DNA from: Gimesia sp.
GTDB taxonomy: Bacteria > Planctomycetota > Planctomycetia > Planctomycetales > Planctomycetaceae
Reading direction: 5' to 3'
Length of the DNA stretch: 64,000 bases
NCBI RefSeq assembly: GCF_040219335.1
Contig: NZ_JAVJSQ010000019.1
Span: 248,001-312,000 of the forward strand
Of this stretch, positions 46,322 to 56,838 are shown piece by piece. The notes under the pieces were generated by a model. It did not search any database, was not told where the DNA came from, and worked only from the letters and a program-made list of their open reading frames with translations. A program made the position numbers and the translations under genes. Position 1 is the stretch's first letter; each line of letters begins with the position of its first letter.

Positions 46322-49300
46322 ATGCATGTTCCAGATCTCTGGCAAAAACTGTATCGGTTGATTTTCTTCTGGCAGTTTCGCCAGCAGGAACCTCCACTTT
46401 TTCATCCCATCGACGAAACGCCGCTTCGCGCCGAACTCTTCAGTATTGACCAGCTCGAACGTCATGCGAAACTCATTGCCGGATTACACACGCTGGCATC
46501 CGGCAGGGCACGGGACGAGCTGCTGCCACGGCTTGATGAGAATCATCGTATCTTAAATGAAACGTACGATCTGGTTACAGCCGCCGCCGATCAAAATCGC
46601 CGGATCGAACCAGCGGCTGAATGGCTCCTTGATAATTTCTATCTGATCGAAGAGCAGATTCGTGCCATCCGACGTCTGTTGCCCCCCTCTTACAGCCGGG
46701 AATTGCCGCGTCTATCCAGTGGCACCGCTGTCAGCATTCCCCGGATTTATGCGATCGCCCTTGAATTGATTTCTCACGTCGATGGTCGAATTGACGCCGA
46801 CAGTCTTACCAGCTTCATTGAGTCGTATCAATCAGTCGAGACACTCAAGCTTGGTGAATTATGGGCATTACCTTTGATGCTGCGACTGGCTCTGATCGAA
46901 AATCTTCGACGCGTTTCTGTACGGATTGCTTCTGCCCGGCGTGACCGGGATCTGGCAAATGACTGGGCGGACCGAATGGTGAAAGTTGTGGAGCAAAAAC
47001 CGACGGACCTGGTCCTGGTTTTAGCAGATATGGCACGCACCAACCCGCCTCTCTCTGGAGCATTCCTGGCAGAGTTAACGCGGCACCTGCAGGGACAGAA
47101 TCCGAATTTTGCTTTCGCCAACAGCTGGCTCGAACATCGTCTGGCCGATCAATTGTTAACGATCGAGCAAGTCGTGCATGCCGAGGGACAGGCTCAGGCA
47201 GCCGACCAGGTCTCAATCGGTAACAGTATTAACAGCTTACGATTTCTCAACTCAAACGACTGGCGCCGGTTTGTTGAAAAAAACAGCCTGGTGGAGCAGG
47301 CACTGGCCAGTGACCCGTCTCATATTTATTCAAACATGAATTTTGCGACGCGCGATCGTTACAGACGAACAGTTGAAGAGATCGCCCGTCGCAGTCGGTT
47401 AACGGAATGCGATGTTGCCCGCCAGGCAGTTCGACTGGCAGAGAAGCATGCACTCGCGCAATCCGAAGAACGGGCAGCCCACGTCGGTTATTATCTGATC
47501 GATCACGGCCGCCCGATTTTAGAATCTTTAGTCGAAATGCGTCTGACACCTGCAGCGATGTGGGGCAAATTACATCGAAAAGCACCACTGATCAGTTACC
47601 TGTCAATAACGAGCCTGGTCACCCTTTCTCTCTCATTACTTTACATGTTGAAGGCTGATCAACTCAAGGTGAGCTGGCAGTGGCTGCTGGTACTGACGAT
47701 CCCCGTCCTGATCTGCGCCTCCCAGTTAGGGGTGAGCCTGGTCAACTGGTTGTCGATGCAACTGCTCCGCCCACAATCGTTACCTCGCATGGACTTTGAA
47801 CGGGGAATTCCCCCCGAGCAGCGCACGCTGGTAGCCGTGCCCACAATGCTGACGAGTGTAGCGAGTGTGGAACATTTACTGGAGGGGCTGGAATTACGCT
47901 ATCTGGCCAACCGCGATCCCTCCTTGCACTATGCTCTGGTCACCGATTTCGTTGACGCTGATCTGGAATCTCTGCCTGCTGATGCACACCTTATCAATCA
48001 GATGAGAGAAGGTATGCAGCGTCTGCAGGAAAGGTACGCACATGATCGTTCCGATATCTTTTATCTCTTTCACCGTTCACGAAAGTGGAATGCCCAGGAA
48101 GGGGTCTGGATGGGGCAGGAACGTAAACGCGGTAAGCTGGCTGACTTGAATGCGGCGTTGCGCGGTGGTGAAAACCGTTTTTCTGAAGTCGTCGGCAATA
48201 TTGAAATTCTGCAAACCGTGCAGTACGTCATTACGCTTGATACCGATACGCAGCTGCCTCGCGATGCCGCACGCTTGATGATTGGCACACTGGCGCATCG
48301 GCTGAATCATCCTGTGTATGACGTCCAGAAATCGCGTGTGGTTGACGGGCATACGATTCTTCAACCACGGGTTGGGGTGAGCCTGAATAGATCGCAACAG
48401 TCTCGATTCGTCCAGTGGTATGCCGGTGAAGCGGGAATTGATCCCTACACGCGGGTCGTATCGGATGTTTATCAGGATCTGTTTGGGGAAGGTTCATTTA
48501 TCGGGAAAGGAATATACGAGGTTGATTCCTTTGAGCGGTGTTGCAGTAACTTTCCGGAAAATGCGATCCTGAGTCATGATCTGATTGAGGGAGCTTACTG
48601 TCGTTCCGCGCTGGTCAGCGATGTAACTTTATATGAAGAGTATCCCTCGCGTTATCTATCGGACATCGGACGCCGGCACCGTTGGATTCGTGGTGACTGG
48701 CAGATCGCCGGCTGGCTGCTTCCCCGGGTTCGAAATCGTGCAGGTCAGTCTGTAAGGAATCCGATCTCTGCTCTTTCCTGGTGGAAGATCTTTGATAATC
48801 TGCGTCGCAGCCTGATTTCGCTGACCATGTTGAGTTTATTACTCTTGACCTGGTTCATACTACCTGCGATGGCGGCAAGTACAATACTGTTCATCTTCTG
48901 TGTTGTTTTCCTGCCCACAATGCTGGACTTTGTCACTACGCTGTTTCACAAACCGGTCGACTTACCGTTTCGCATGCATGCGCGAGAGACACTTCAGGCG
49001 ACGGGGCGACCGTTGGGACAGAATATTCTGACTCTCGTGTTTTTACCCTTTGAAGCATATATTTGCGTTGACGCTATCACTCGTACGCTGGTACGCATCA
49101 ACTGGACAAAACGACGGCTTCTCGAATGGAAAACGGCCAGTGACTCTGAACGAGGAAATACGGGCAGTCTGAGCAACACCATTTACCAGATGCTGGTCGC
49201 CCCCGGCATAGCCGCCAGCACGGCATTGCTACTGTATATCAAAGATCCGGTTATTTTCCCCTGGGCAGCCCCCTGGCTGGCGGCCTGGTTTGCATCACCA

Positions 49301-52300
49301 GTTGTTGCCTGGTGGCTCAGTCGACCGATAATCAGGCGAGAAATTCATTTTTCAGAATCAGAACAACACTTTCTGGAAAAACTATCCCGAAAAACCTGGC
49401 GCTACTTTGAGGAATATGTCACTAAAGAAGACCACTGGCTGCCACCAGACAATATTCAGCAGAATCCTGATCTGGTAATTGCAACGCGTACCAGCCCAAC
49501 GAATATTGGTATGGCATTACTCTCTAACCTGTCCGCCTATGACTTTGGCTATTGTTCTGCAGCTCAGTTTCTCACTCGCACCAGAAATCCCCTTAAGACT
49601 CTTGATGAGTTGGAACGACATCACGGGCATTTTTATAACTGGTATGACACACGATCGCTGAAACCACTGCATCCGCAATATATCTCCATGGTCGACAGCG
49701 GTAATTTAGCAGCGAATCTGCTGATACTCGGGAGTGGATGCCAGGAATTGAGCGAGGCGAGTATCCTGCCCCGGCGTATGTTCGCGGGGTTGAGTGACAC
49801 ACTTCGCGTTTTATGCGATGTAGCACGTCGTCTCGACGGAAAGCTCGTTGATGCCGTCTTTCATCGCAAAATTGAGAGGCAGCTTGAAATACTGGATCAG
49901 GCACCTGTCACACTACAGGCGGCACATGAACTGCTGGCTGATCTGGAAATGGAAGCAGCCGAACTGTCTGAAGCTGCAGACTGTGATGAGGAACTTGCCT
50001 GGTGGGCGCGTGCATATGAGCGATCGTGTCAGGATCATCGAGCTGACCTGTTGCATCTGGCAGTCTGGCTCACTCTCCCCGAGGCTCCTGACGGATTGTT
50101 CCAGTCCCAGTCTGATGATCAAAGTGTGGAAATCGATCCATTAGCTTCTGCGCTGCAGCACCTCGACAACATGATTGGACTGCGCGACGTAGCTAAACTG
50201 CAATCCACGGTCGTCCCTCTGATCCAGGCCGCGATTAAAAAGTCAACTCCCGAGTACACCGACTGGCTTATCCAGTTAGGTGCATCATTAAGCATTGCTG
50301 CCGGGCGTTCTGCTGCCAGAATCAGGGGTTTTGAGGAACTGGCGCTACAAAGTCACGACCTCGCCGATATGGATTTTGGCTTACTGTATGATAAGTCGCG
50401 TGACTTATTTGCTATTGGCTATAACGTCAGTGAACGACGACTTGATCCCGGTTTCTATGATCTGCTCGCCTCGGAAGCGCGTCTGGCCAGTTTTATCGTC
50501 ATCGCTCAAGGGCATTTCGGCCAGGAACACTGGTTTGCGTTGGGGCGTCTGCTGACCAGTGCAGGAAGTCAGCCTGCGCTCCTGAGCTGGAGCGGCTCGA
50601 TGTTCGAATATCTGATGCCGTTACTGGTCATGCCCAATTATGAGAACACCCTGCTCGATCGTACCTATCATGCCGTTGTGCGCCGACAAATCGAATATGG
50701 ACGCAAGCTGAAAGTTCCCTGGGGAATATCCGAGTCTGGTTATAACACATTGGACCAGCATCGAATCTATCAGTATCGGGCGTTTGGTGTTCCCGGATTA
50801 GGATTGAAGCGTGGTCTGGCTGAAGATCTCGTGATTGCCCCCTATGCCAGTGTGCTGGCTCTGATGGTCGATGCTAAAGCGGCTTGTGCTAATCTACAAC
50901 AGTTGGAAGCAGATGGTCAGCTGGGAGATTGTGGATTCTACGAGGCCATCGATTATACGCCATCAAGGCTACCTCCCGGCACAACAAGCGCCACTGTAAG
51001 ACAATTCATGTCTCATCATGAAGGTATGAGCCTGCTGGCACTGGCGTATGTTCTGCTTGATAAACCAATGCAGCGTCGTTTTCTGTCTGACCCCATGTTA
51101 CGGGCTGCAGATCAGCTGTTACAGGAACGGGTTCCCCGGGCCATCGCGCCGGTGTTGCCACATAAAAGTGAAACACGGGACGCACCGCTTGCTTCACCCG
51201 AAGAAACGGGTAGCATGCGCGTGATTACCAACCCAGCCAGCGCAACCGTTGAAGCCCATTTGCTCTCCAACGGCAGTTATCACGTTACCGTCACAAGTGC
51301 AGGAGGAGGTTTCAGCAGATGGCATGATCTGGCAGTGACTCGCTGGCGCGAAGACGCAACTCGGGACAACTACGGGAGCTTCTGTTACCTGCGCGACGTA
51401 AGCAGTGGTTCGATCTGGTCTAATACCTGGCAGCCGATAACCAGTCCGGCCAAAGGATATGAAGCCATCTTTACACAGGCACGAGCTGAATTTCGCCGTT
51501 CTGATGAAAAGATCGAAACGTATACCCAAATCAGCGTATCGCCAGAGGATGACATCGAACTGCGGCGTATTACATTGACCAATCGTTCTGAGAAGCCGCG
51601 TAAGATCGAAGTGACCAGCTATACGGAAGTCGTATTGGCCACTCAACTCCAGGATGAGGCCCATCCGGCATTCAGCAATCTGTTTGTGCAGACGGAAATC
51701 GTTCAGCGCCACCAGGCCATTTATTGCACGCGACGTCCTCGTTCCCTTGAGGAACATCCCCCCTGGATGACACATATGATGACCGTCAGAGGTGTCACCA
51801 CCGGAACGCCTACGTACGAAACAGATCGGATGAAATTCATCGGTCGTCAGCGGACGCTTGCATCGCCAGCCGCTTTAGATGACTTCTCTCCGCTTTCGAA
51901 TAGTGCCGGACCGGTTCTTGATCCGATTGTGAGTATCCGGCAAACAGTATTATTAGCGCCCGGCGAAACGGTGCGCATCGATATTATAACTGGTGTCTCT
52001 GAGTCGCGGACAGGCGTTGAGGCCCTTTCCGAAAAGTACTCCGATCATAGTCTGGCCGACCGCGTGTTTGACCTTGCCTGGACCCATGGGCACATTCTAC
52101 TGCAACAGCTGAGCGCTTCGGAAATGGATGCGCAGGTTTATGGCCGACTGGCCAGTTCAATCCTATATGCTTCCTCTCTCCGGCGTGCCCAAAAGAGCAT
52201 TCTCAGTCTTAATCGGCAGGGGCAATCCGGTCTCTGGGCATACGGGATCTCGGGGGACCTGCCCATTGTTCTGGTTCGTATTCGCGCTCATGAAAAGATC

Positions 52301-55117
52301 GAGCTTGTCAGGCAGGCTGTAAAGGCACACGCTTACTGGCGACTGAAAGGACTGGCCGTCGATCTGGTCATCTGGAACGAAGATGATTCGGTATATCGAC
52401 AAAGTCTGCAAGACGAAATCGCCGACCTGATTGCGGCCAGCCCGGAAGCAGGGTTTTGTGATAAACCGGGAGGCATCTTTATCCGCAGAGTCGAACAAAT
52501 GCCAGAGGAAGACCGCATCTTACTGCAGTCAGTAGCGCGCATTATTTTGTCAGACGACAGAGGCACTCTTCAGGATCAGGCCGAACGCTTCGTGCGAAAT
52601 GAAGTCCCGATTCCCGATCTGGTTCCCGTTCGGAATTCGACAACACCACTGATTCCTGGAAACCATCCGCAATATAATCTGGCATATTTTAATGGCCTGG
52701 GTGGGTTCAGCCAGGACGGTCGCGAGTATGTAACCATTCTACCCGCTGGAAAAACAACGCCTGCTCCCTGGGCGAACGTGATTGCGAATTCGCAGTTGGG
52801 GACCGTTGTCTCGGAAGGGGGCAGTGCCTATACCTGGGCTGAAAACAGTCATGGATTCCGCCTGACTCCCTGGCATAATGACCCTGTGTCCGATCTCAGT
52901 GGCGAAGCCATTTATATCCGGGATGAGGAAACTGGGCATTTCTGGTCTCCTTCTCCCCTTCCGGCGCGGGGACAGCATACTTATATAGCACGCCATGGTT
53001 TTGGTTACAGTATTTTTGATTATACCGAAGACGGATTGACAACAGAGCTGTGTGTTTATGTGGCAACCGATGCACCAGTCAAATTCTGTAAGCTTAAAAT
53101 CACGAATCGCTCCGGACGCCCAAGAAAACTCTCCGTGACAAGTTTCTGGGAACTGGTCCTGGGCGATTCACGCAGCAAAACGGCAATGCATATCGCGACA
53201 GAAAAAGATCCAATGAGCGATGCGATTCTGGCACGGAATGTCTATAGTCCGGAATTCAGTGACCGGGTTGCTTTTTTCAGTTGCAGCGAAACGAATCATT
53301 CCTTTACCGGTGATCGTACTGAATTCCTGGGCCGTAATGGAAATCTCAAGAAACCTCTTGCCATGCAGCGTGTGCGTCTCTCTGGTCGCGTAGGAGCAGG
53401 CTTTGATCCCTGTGCAGCAATTCAGGCTCCGTTGCAGCTGGCGGATGGTCAGGAGCGGATTATCACATTCACAAGTGGTGCTGCTTGTGGAACCGCAGAG
53501 ACGAAGACGCTGGCACAGAGGTACCGGACTGTGGAAAGTGCCCATCAGGCGATTGAAGGCGTGTGGGATTACTGGAGTCGAACACTGGGCGTCATCCACC
53601 TGGAAACCCCCGATCCGTCAGTCAATTTTCTGACAAATGGCTGGCTCGTTTATCAGACCCTGGCCTGTCGCATGTGGGCCCGCTCTGGATTTTATCAATC
53701 GGGAGGCGCTTTCGGCTTTCGAGATCAACTGCAAGACGCGATGGCCCTGGTCTATTCCCAGCCACAACTCCTCAGAGAGCATCTGCTACGTGCCGCGGCA
53801 CATCAGTTTCAGGAAGGAGATGTGCAACACTGGTGGCATCCTCCGGTGGGCCGAGGCGTGCGCACTCATTTCTCCGACGACTATCTATGGTTGCCCCTGG
53901 CAATCTGTCGCTACGTGAAAATCACAGGGGATACTGGAATTCTCACTGAAAGCGTACCATTCCTTACTTCACGTCCCTTACGTGAGGATGAGGAGTCGAA
54001 CTACGATTTGCCAGAAATCAGTGATGAGATCGGGACTCTATTTGAACACGGATCTCGTGCCATCGAGAACGGCTTGCGTTTCGGTGAGCATGGCTTGCCG
54101 CTGATGGGCTGTGGTGACTGGAACGATGGCATGAATCTGGTCGGCGCAGCAGGACAGGGAGAAAGTGTCTGGCTGGGCTTCTTTCTGTATCATGTTCTTA
54201 TCCAGTTTTCAGAGTTGGCACGAAAACAGGGAGAGGAAGCACTTGCAGAGCGCTACACACAGGAAGCAGGCCGTCTGCAAGACAATATCGAGCTGCACGG
54301 CTGGGATGGCAAATGGTACCGCCGCGCCTATTTTGATGATGGCACGCCACTGGGATCGTCTTCAAATAAAGAATGCCAGATCGATGCCATCGCACAGAGC
54401 TGGTCGATCCTGTCTGGTGCCGGTCCGGAAAATCGAACGACGGTCGCCATGCAAAGCGTTGATCGCCGACTGATTGACGACAACGATCGATTGATCCGGT
54501 TACTGGATCCTCCCTTTGACAAGTCAGATCTCAACCCGGGATATATCAAAGGTTATGTTCCCGGCGTACGGGAAAATGGGGGGCAATACACGCACAGTGC
54601 CATCTGGACTGTCATGGCGACAGCTGCAATGGGAGACAGCAGGCGTGCCTGGGAACTTTTTTCACTCATCAATCCAGTATCCCATGGATCGACACCGGAA
54701 GAAATTTCAGTCTATCGCGTTGAACCGTACGTCGTAGCTGCAGACGTATATGGAGTGGAACCCCATACCGGACGAGGCGGCTGGACGTGGTATACCGGGT
54801 CAGCCGGCTGGATGTACCGCCTGATTGTGGAATCTCTGTTGGGGCTGGAACTGGAAGTGGATCAGTTGTGTATCACACCTTGCCTGCCTGCTGACTGGAC
54901 CACTTTTAAAATGCATTATCGCTATCGCGAAACCTTCTATCATATCACCATTCACAACAACGGCTCCGACGCAGAAGCCAGCCTGATGACTCTGGATGGT
55001 ACCGAGTTGCCAGACCTGATCATTCCCCTTGTCGACGACCATGAAGACCATGAAGTTGTTATTACGGCCATTGCAGGCAAGTTTGACAGCAGTATTTATC
55101 TGAGTAAGTTCCACTAA
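46322..55117 (+). CDS. ndvB: Cyclic beta-1,2-glucan synthase (GT84 / glycoamylase / GH94)
   Basis: 2931 residues from the ATG at 46322, preceded by AGGAGG. Domains in order: N-terminal helical region; two hydrophobic segments about 430-490; GT84 glycosyltransferase (DTDTQLPRDAA near 640, RHRWIRGDWQ near 784); more membrane helices 840-1020; glycoamylase-like domain (WGISESGYNTLDQ near 1467, SHHEGMSLLAL near 1564); two carbohydrate-binding/GH94 N-lobes; GH94 catalytic part with GCGDWNDGMN near 2597. It polymerises and cyclises periplasmic beta-1,2-glucan from UDP-glucose, used in osmoadaptation. Length is normal for ChvB/NdvB. Confidence 0.93.
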   Translation: MHVPDLWQKLYRLIFFWQFRQQEPPLFHPIDETPLRAELFSIDQLERHAKLIAGLHTLASGRARDELLPRLDENHRILNETYDLVTAAADQNRRIEPAAEWLLDNFYLIEEQIRAIRRLLPPSYSRELPRLSSGTAVSIPRIYAIALELISHVDGRIDADSLTSFIESYQSVETLKLGELWALPLMLRLALIENLRRVSVRIASARRDRDLANDWADRMVKVVEQKPTDLVLVLADMARTNPPLSGAFLAELTRHLQGQNPNFAFANSWLEHRLADQLLTIEQVVHAEGQAQAADQVSIGNSINSLRFLNSNDWRRFVEKNSLVEQALASDPSHIYSNMNFATRDRYRRTVEEIARRSRLTECDVARQAVRLAEKHALAQSEERAAHVGYYLIDHGRPILESLVEMRLTPAAMWGKLHRKAPLISYLSITSLVTLSLSLLYMLKADQLKVSWQWLLVLTIPVLICASQLGVSLVNWLSMQLLRPQSLPRMDFERGIPPEQRTLVAVPTMLTSVASVEHLLEGLELRYLANRDPSLHYALVTDFVDADLESLPADAHLINQMREGMQRLQERYAHDRSDIFYLFHRSRKWNAQEGVWMGQERKRGKLADLNAALRGGENRFSEVVGNIEILQTVQYVITLDTDTQLPRDAARLMIGTLAHRLNHPVYDVQKSRVVDGHTILQPRVGVSLNRSQQSRFVQWYAGEAGIDPYTRVVSDVYQDLFGEGSFIGKGIYEVDSFERCCSNFPENAILSHDLIEGAYCRSALVSDVTLYEEYPSRYLSDIGRRHRWIRGDWQIAGWLLPRVRNRAGQSVRNPISALSWWKIFDNLRRSLISLTMLSLLLLTWFILPAMAASTILFIFCVVFLPTMLDFVTTLFHKPVDLPFRMHARETLQATGRPLGQNILTLVFLPFEAYICVDAITRTLVRINWTKRRLLEWKTASDSERGNTGSLSNTIYQMLVAPGIAASTALLLYIKDPVIFPWAAPWLAAWFASPVVAWWLSRPIIRREIHFSESEQHFLEKLSRKTWRYFEEYVTKEDHWLPPDNIQQNPDLVIATRTSPTNIGMALLSNLSAYDFGYCSAAQFLTRTRNPLKTLDELERHHGHFYNWYDTRSLKPLHPQYISMVDSGNLAANLLILGSGCQELSEASILPRRMFAGLSDTLRVLCDVARRLDGKLVDAVFHRKIERQLEILDQAPVTLQAAHELLADLEMEAAELSEAADCDEELAWWARAYERSCQDHRADLLHLAVWLTLPEAPDGLFQSQSDDQSVEIDPLASALQHLDNMIGLRDVAKLQSTVVPLIQAAIKKSTPEYTDWLIQLGASLSIAAGRSAARIRGFEELALQSHDLADMDFGLLYDKSRDLFAIGYNVSERRLDPGFYDLLASEARLASFIVIAQGHFGQEHWFALGRLLTSAGSQPALLSWSGSMFEYLMPLLVMPNYENTLLDRTYHAVVRRQIEYGRKLKVPWGISESGYNTLDQHRIYQYRAFGVPGLGLKRGLAEDLVIAPYASVLALMVDAKAACANLQQLEADGQLGDCGFYEAIDYTPSRLPPGTTSATVRQFMSHHEGMSLLALAYVLLDKPMQRRFLSDPMLRAADQLLQERVPRAIAPVLPHKSETRDAPLASPEETGSMRVITNPASATVEAHLLSNGSYHVTVTSAGGGFSRWHDLAVTRWREDATRDNYGSFCYLRDVSSGSIWSNTWQPITSPAKGYEAIFTQARAEFRRSDEKIETYTQISVSPEDDIELRRITLTNRSEKPRKIEVTSYTEVVLATQLQDEAHPAFSNLFVQTEIVQRHQAIYCTRRPRSLEEHPPWMTHMMTVRGVTTGTPTYETDRMKFIGRQRTLASPAALDDFSPLSNSAGPVLDPIVSIRQTVLLAPGETVRIDIITGVSESRTGVEALSEKYSDHSLADRVFDLAWTHGHILLQQLSASEMDAQVYGRLASSILYASSLRRAQKSILSLNRQGQSGLWAYGISGDLPIVLVRIRAHEKIELVRQAVKAHAYWRLKGLAVDLVIWNEDDSVYRQSLQDEIADLIAASPEAGFCDKPGGIFIRRVEQMPEEDRILLQSVARIILSDDRGTLQDQAERFVRNEVPIPDLVPVRNSTTPLIPGNHPQYNLAYFNGLGGFSQDGREYVTILPAGKTTPAPWANVIANSQLGTVVSEGGSAYTWAENSHGFRLTPWHNDPVSDLSGEAIYIRDEETGHFWSPSPLPARGQHTYIARHGFGYSIFDYTEDGLTTELCVYVATDAPVKFCKLKITNRSGRPRKLSVTSFWELVLGDSRSKTAMHIATEKDPMSDAILARNVYSPEFSDRVAFFSCSETNHSFTGDRTEFLGRNGNLKKPLAMQRVRLSGRVGAGFDPCAAIQAPLQLADGQERIITFTSGAACGTAETKTLAQRYRTVESAHQAIEGVWDYWSRTLGVIHLETPDPSVNFLTNGWLVYQTLACRMWARSGFYQSGGAFGFRDQLQDAMALVYSQPQLLREHLLRAAAHQFQEGDVQHWWHPPVGRGVRTHFSDDYLWLPLAICRYVKITGDTGILTESVPFLTSRPLREDEESNYDLPEISDEIGTLFEHGSRAIENGLRFGEHGLPLMGCGDWNDGMNLVGAAGQGESVWLGFFLYHVLIQFSELARKQGEEALAERYTQEAGRLQDNIELHGWDGKWYRRAYFDDGTPLGSSSNKECQIDAIAQSWSILSGAGPENRTTVAMQSVDRRLIDDNDRLIRLLDPPFDKSDLNPGYIKGYVPGVRENGGQYTHSAIWTVMATAAMGDSRRAWELFSLINPVSHGSTPEEISVYRVEPYVVAADVYGVEPHTGRGGWTWYTGSAGWMYRLIVESLLGLELEVDQLCITPCLPADWTTFKMHYRYRETFYHITIHNNGSDAEASLMTLDGTELPDLIIPLVDDHEDHEVVITAIAGKFDSSIYLSKFH

Positions 55118-55174
55118 AAATTCACAAAAGAGGGACTCTCTCTTCAGAAATTGATGGATCTTTCCCGAGTCTAA

Positions 55175-55486
55175 TCAGGCACTTGAATTCAAGGTCTTTT
55201 TTATTTCTGAATGGCGAGTAAAAGATGTCTTTCTTTGGGCACTCAAGCAAAAATAATTGAGGAGTGTGTATCTCTCGCCTGTTCTTGACTCTCCTATGAT
55301 TGCATCAATTATGCGAATATCTTCTTGCTCTTGGAGAAATGCTCCTTGTAAATTCAAAATGAAACCATTTTTCACACTACCAGACAATGTGCCACGAAAT
55401 TTATGGTTAGGTGCTGAGGGAATCCACCATTCGGCATCAAGAATGATTTGATCATGAACTGAACTTGCATTTTTAAAGCCTGACAT
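55175..55486 (-). pseudogene. ApeA-like N-terminal domain fragment (antiphage HEPN family)
   Basis: About 103 residues from the ATG at 55486. LDAEWWIPSAPNHKFRGTLS, then GFILNLQGAF, IIDAIIGESRTGERYTLLNY fits the start of ApeA_NTD1, which reads WW-P-N, G-L, L-L-G, I-G-T-G, TL in known antiphage ApeA proteins. ApeA is a several-hundred-residue abortive-infection HEPN nuclease; only the first part remains, followed by a divergent tail and stop. No HEPN R-x4-6-H motif follows. It is AT-rich and probably a broken acquired gene. Confidence 0.6.
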
Positions 55487-55575
55487 ACGAGAAACTTTCA
55501 ACAACAATAATTGGGCTTTAGTTTCGCAGGAGATTTAACTTACCACATATAAAGATCAAACCAACACTTCAAACT

Positions 55576-56520
55576 TCACACAAATTCAATTTCCCCAAAC
55601 ACGAACTCTCGAAAGTTGTCTTCATGGATCAAAACACAGTTCGTGCTTTCCGCCAGCTCAATGGCGCTCGCCGTGAATTTACTGTTGGTAACCACGGCAC
55701 AGGCATGGCAGTTGTAATGCCGCATGCCGGTAAAGGCTTGCTGGATGGCGGAGTTGCTGACGCTGTGAAAGTAGCCTTTGACCTGCACCGCAATTCTGCG
55801 GCCTGCTTTTTCCACAATTAAGTCGACTCCCTGGTCACCCGTGGTATTGGTAGTCTGCGTCTGGTAACCCAGCAGCTGAAAAACACGCTCCAGGTACTGC
55901 TCGAATTCAACGCTTCGCATCGCACGCCAGTTCTCGTTGAATAACTGCTGGCACTGATATCTGGCTGAGGAAATTCGTTCCCGTTCTTTATTTTGCGCGA
56001 CTAAATTCGCATTTAGTACCAATTCCTGTTCCAGCCCCTGTTGCAACTCCCCGATGCGGGTTTCTGTCTGAGTCGCTTTCCTGGTGAGTTGAGCCAGCTC
56101 GTTTTTCGTCTGCTCCATGAACTGCGGAAGCTCAGCGTCGGAAGGATACTTTGACAGCGCCAGGAGAGCCACGCAAGAAACAACAATCATCAGAACGGCA
56201 ACCACCACACTCACGGGGCGAGAACCCGTCACCACATCAATCAAGATAAGTGTCACCAGTCCCAGTACAGGCGGAACGACGACCCAGGCGCCAGGCTCCC
56301 AGATGTGATACTGTTTCAGGCTGGCTCGATAGGTGCGGGCGGAATTGAAGTACGAAGTCTTCAGTCGGAGCGATTTCACTTTTGAAGTGAGTTCCTTAAG
56401 CCGAGTTCGCTCCTGTTTGAGTTCATGATGAAAAAAGCGTAATCGCTCTTCAGATTGTTCCAATGCTTCCTTGAGGGGGATACGTTCTGACTGAGCAGGA
56501 GGTGAGGTTGTATTATGCAT
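55576..56520 (-). CDS. Membrane-anchored Mrr-type restriction endonuclease
   Basis: 314 residues. Order: coiled coil (about 15-55), two membrane helices (78-98 and 103-123), coiled coil (130-185), then an Mrr_cat PD-(D/E)xK domain. Catalytic residues are seen as E205 in VEFEQYLERVF, D233 in GDQGVDLIV and QVK at 246-248, then FTGMRHYNCHACAVVTNSKF. It cuts DNA, perhaps modified or foreign DNA entering through the membrane. Neighbour of an ApeA remnant, so the place looks like a small defence spot. Confidence 0.85.
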   Translation of the reverse strand: MHNTTSPPAQSERIPLKEALEQSEERLRFFHHELKQERTRLKELTSKVKSLRLKTSYFNSARTYRASLKQYHIWEPGAWVVVPPVLGLVTLILIDVVTGSRPVSVVVAVLMIVVSCVALLALSKYPSDAELPQFMEQTKNELAQLTRKATQTETRIGELQQGLEQELVLNANLVAQNKERERISSARYQCQQLFNENWRAMRSVEFEQYLERVFQLLGYQTQTTNTTGDQGVDLIVEKAGRRIAVQVKGYFHSVSNSAIQQAFTGMRHYNCHACAVVTNSKFTASAIELAESTNCVLIHEDNFREFVFGEIEFV

Positions 56521-56838
56521 GTGCGACTGAGCCCGAGATCAAAAAGTAAGTTATTGGCGAGCGTAATAACGCAGGGCGCATCACCGCAGAATCGGTTTCA
56601 CACATTCTTCACAATCACGGTAAATGGCCCGGTATTACCTTAAATATAGTAGAGATTGTGTCCAAATGTGATCTTGTTTGCAAGTGTATAACACAATCGC
56701 AGTTTCCAGTTGAAATCAGCCCTTTCTTGATCGTTTTAACTGGCCAGGAACACGACTTCATACCGGCAACCCGCCTCTCGCGGACATACAGTAGAGTAAA
56801 GCACTGAAACGAGCACTCAAACCCACAGGACCAGCCTC
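56521..56838. other. Intergenic stretch after the defence spot
   Basis: 318 bp without a gene. It carries the leader of the gene at 56839; AACACGACT and CCAGCCTC in it are shared with the leader of the truncated copy at 38303. Confidence 0.5.
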
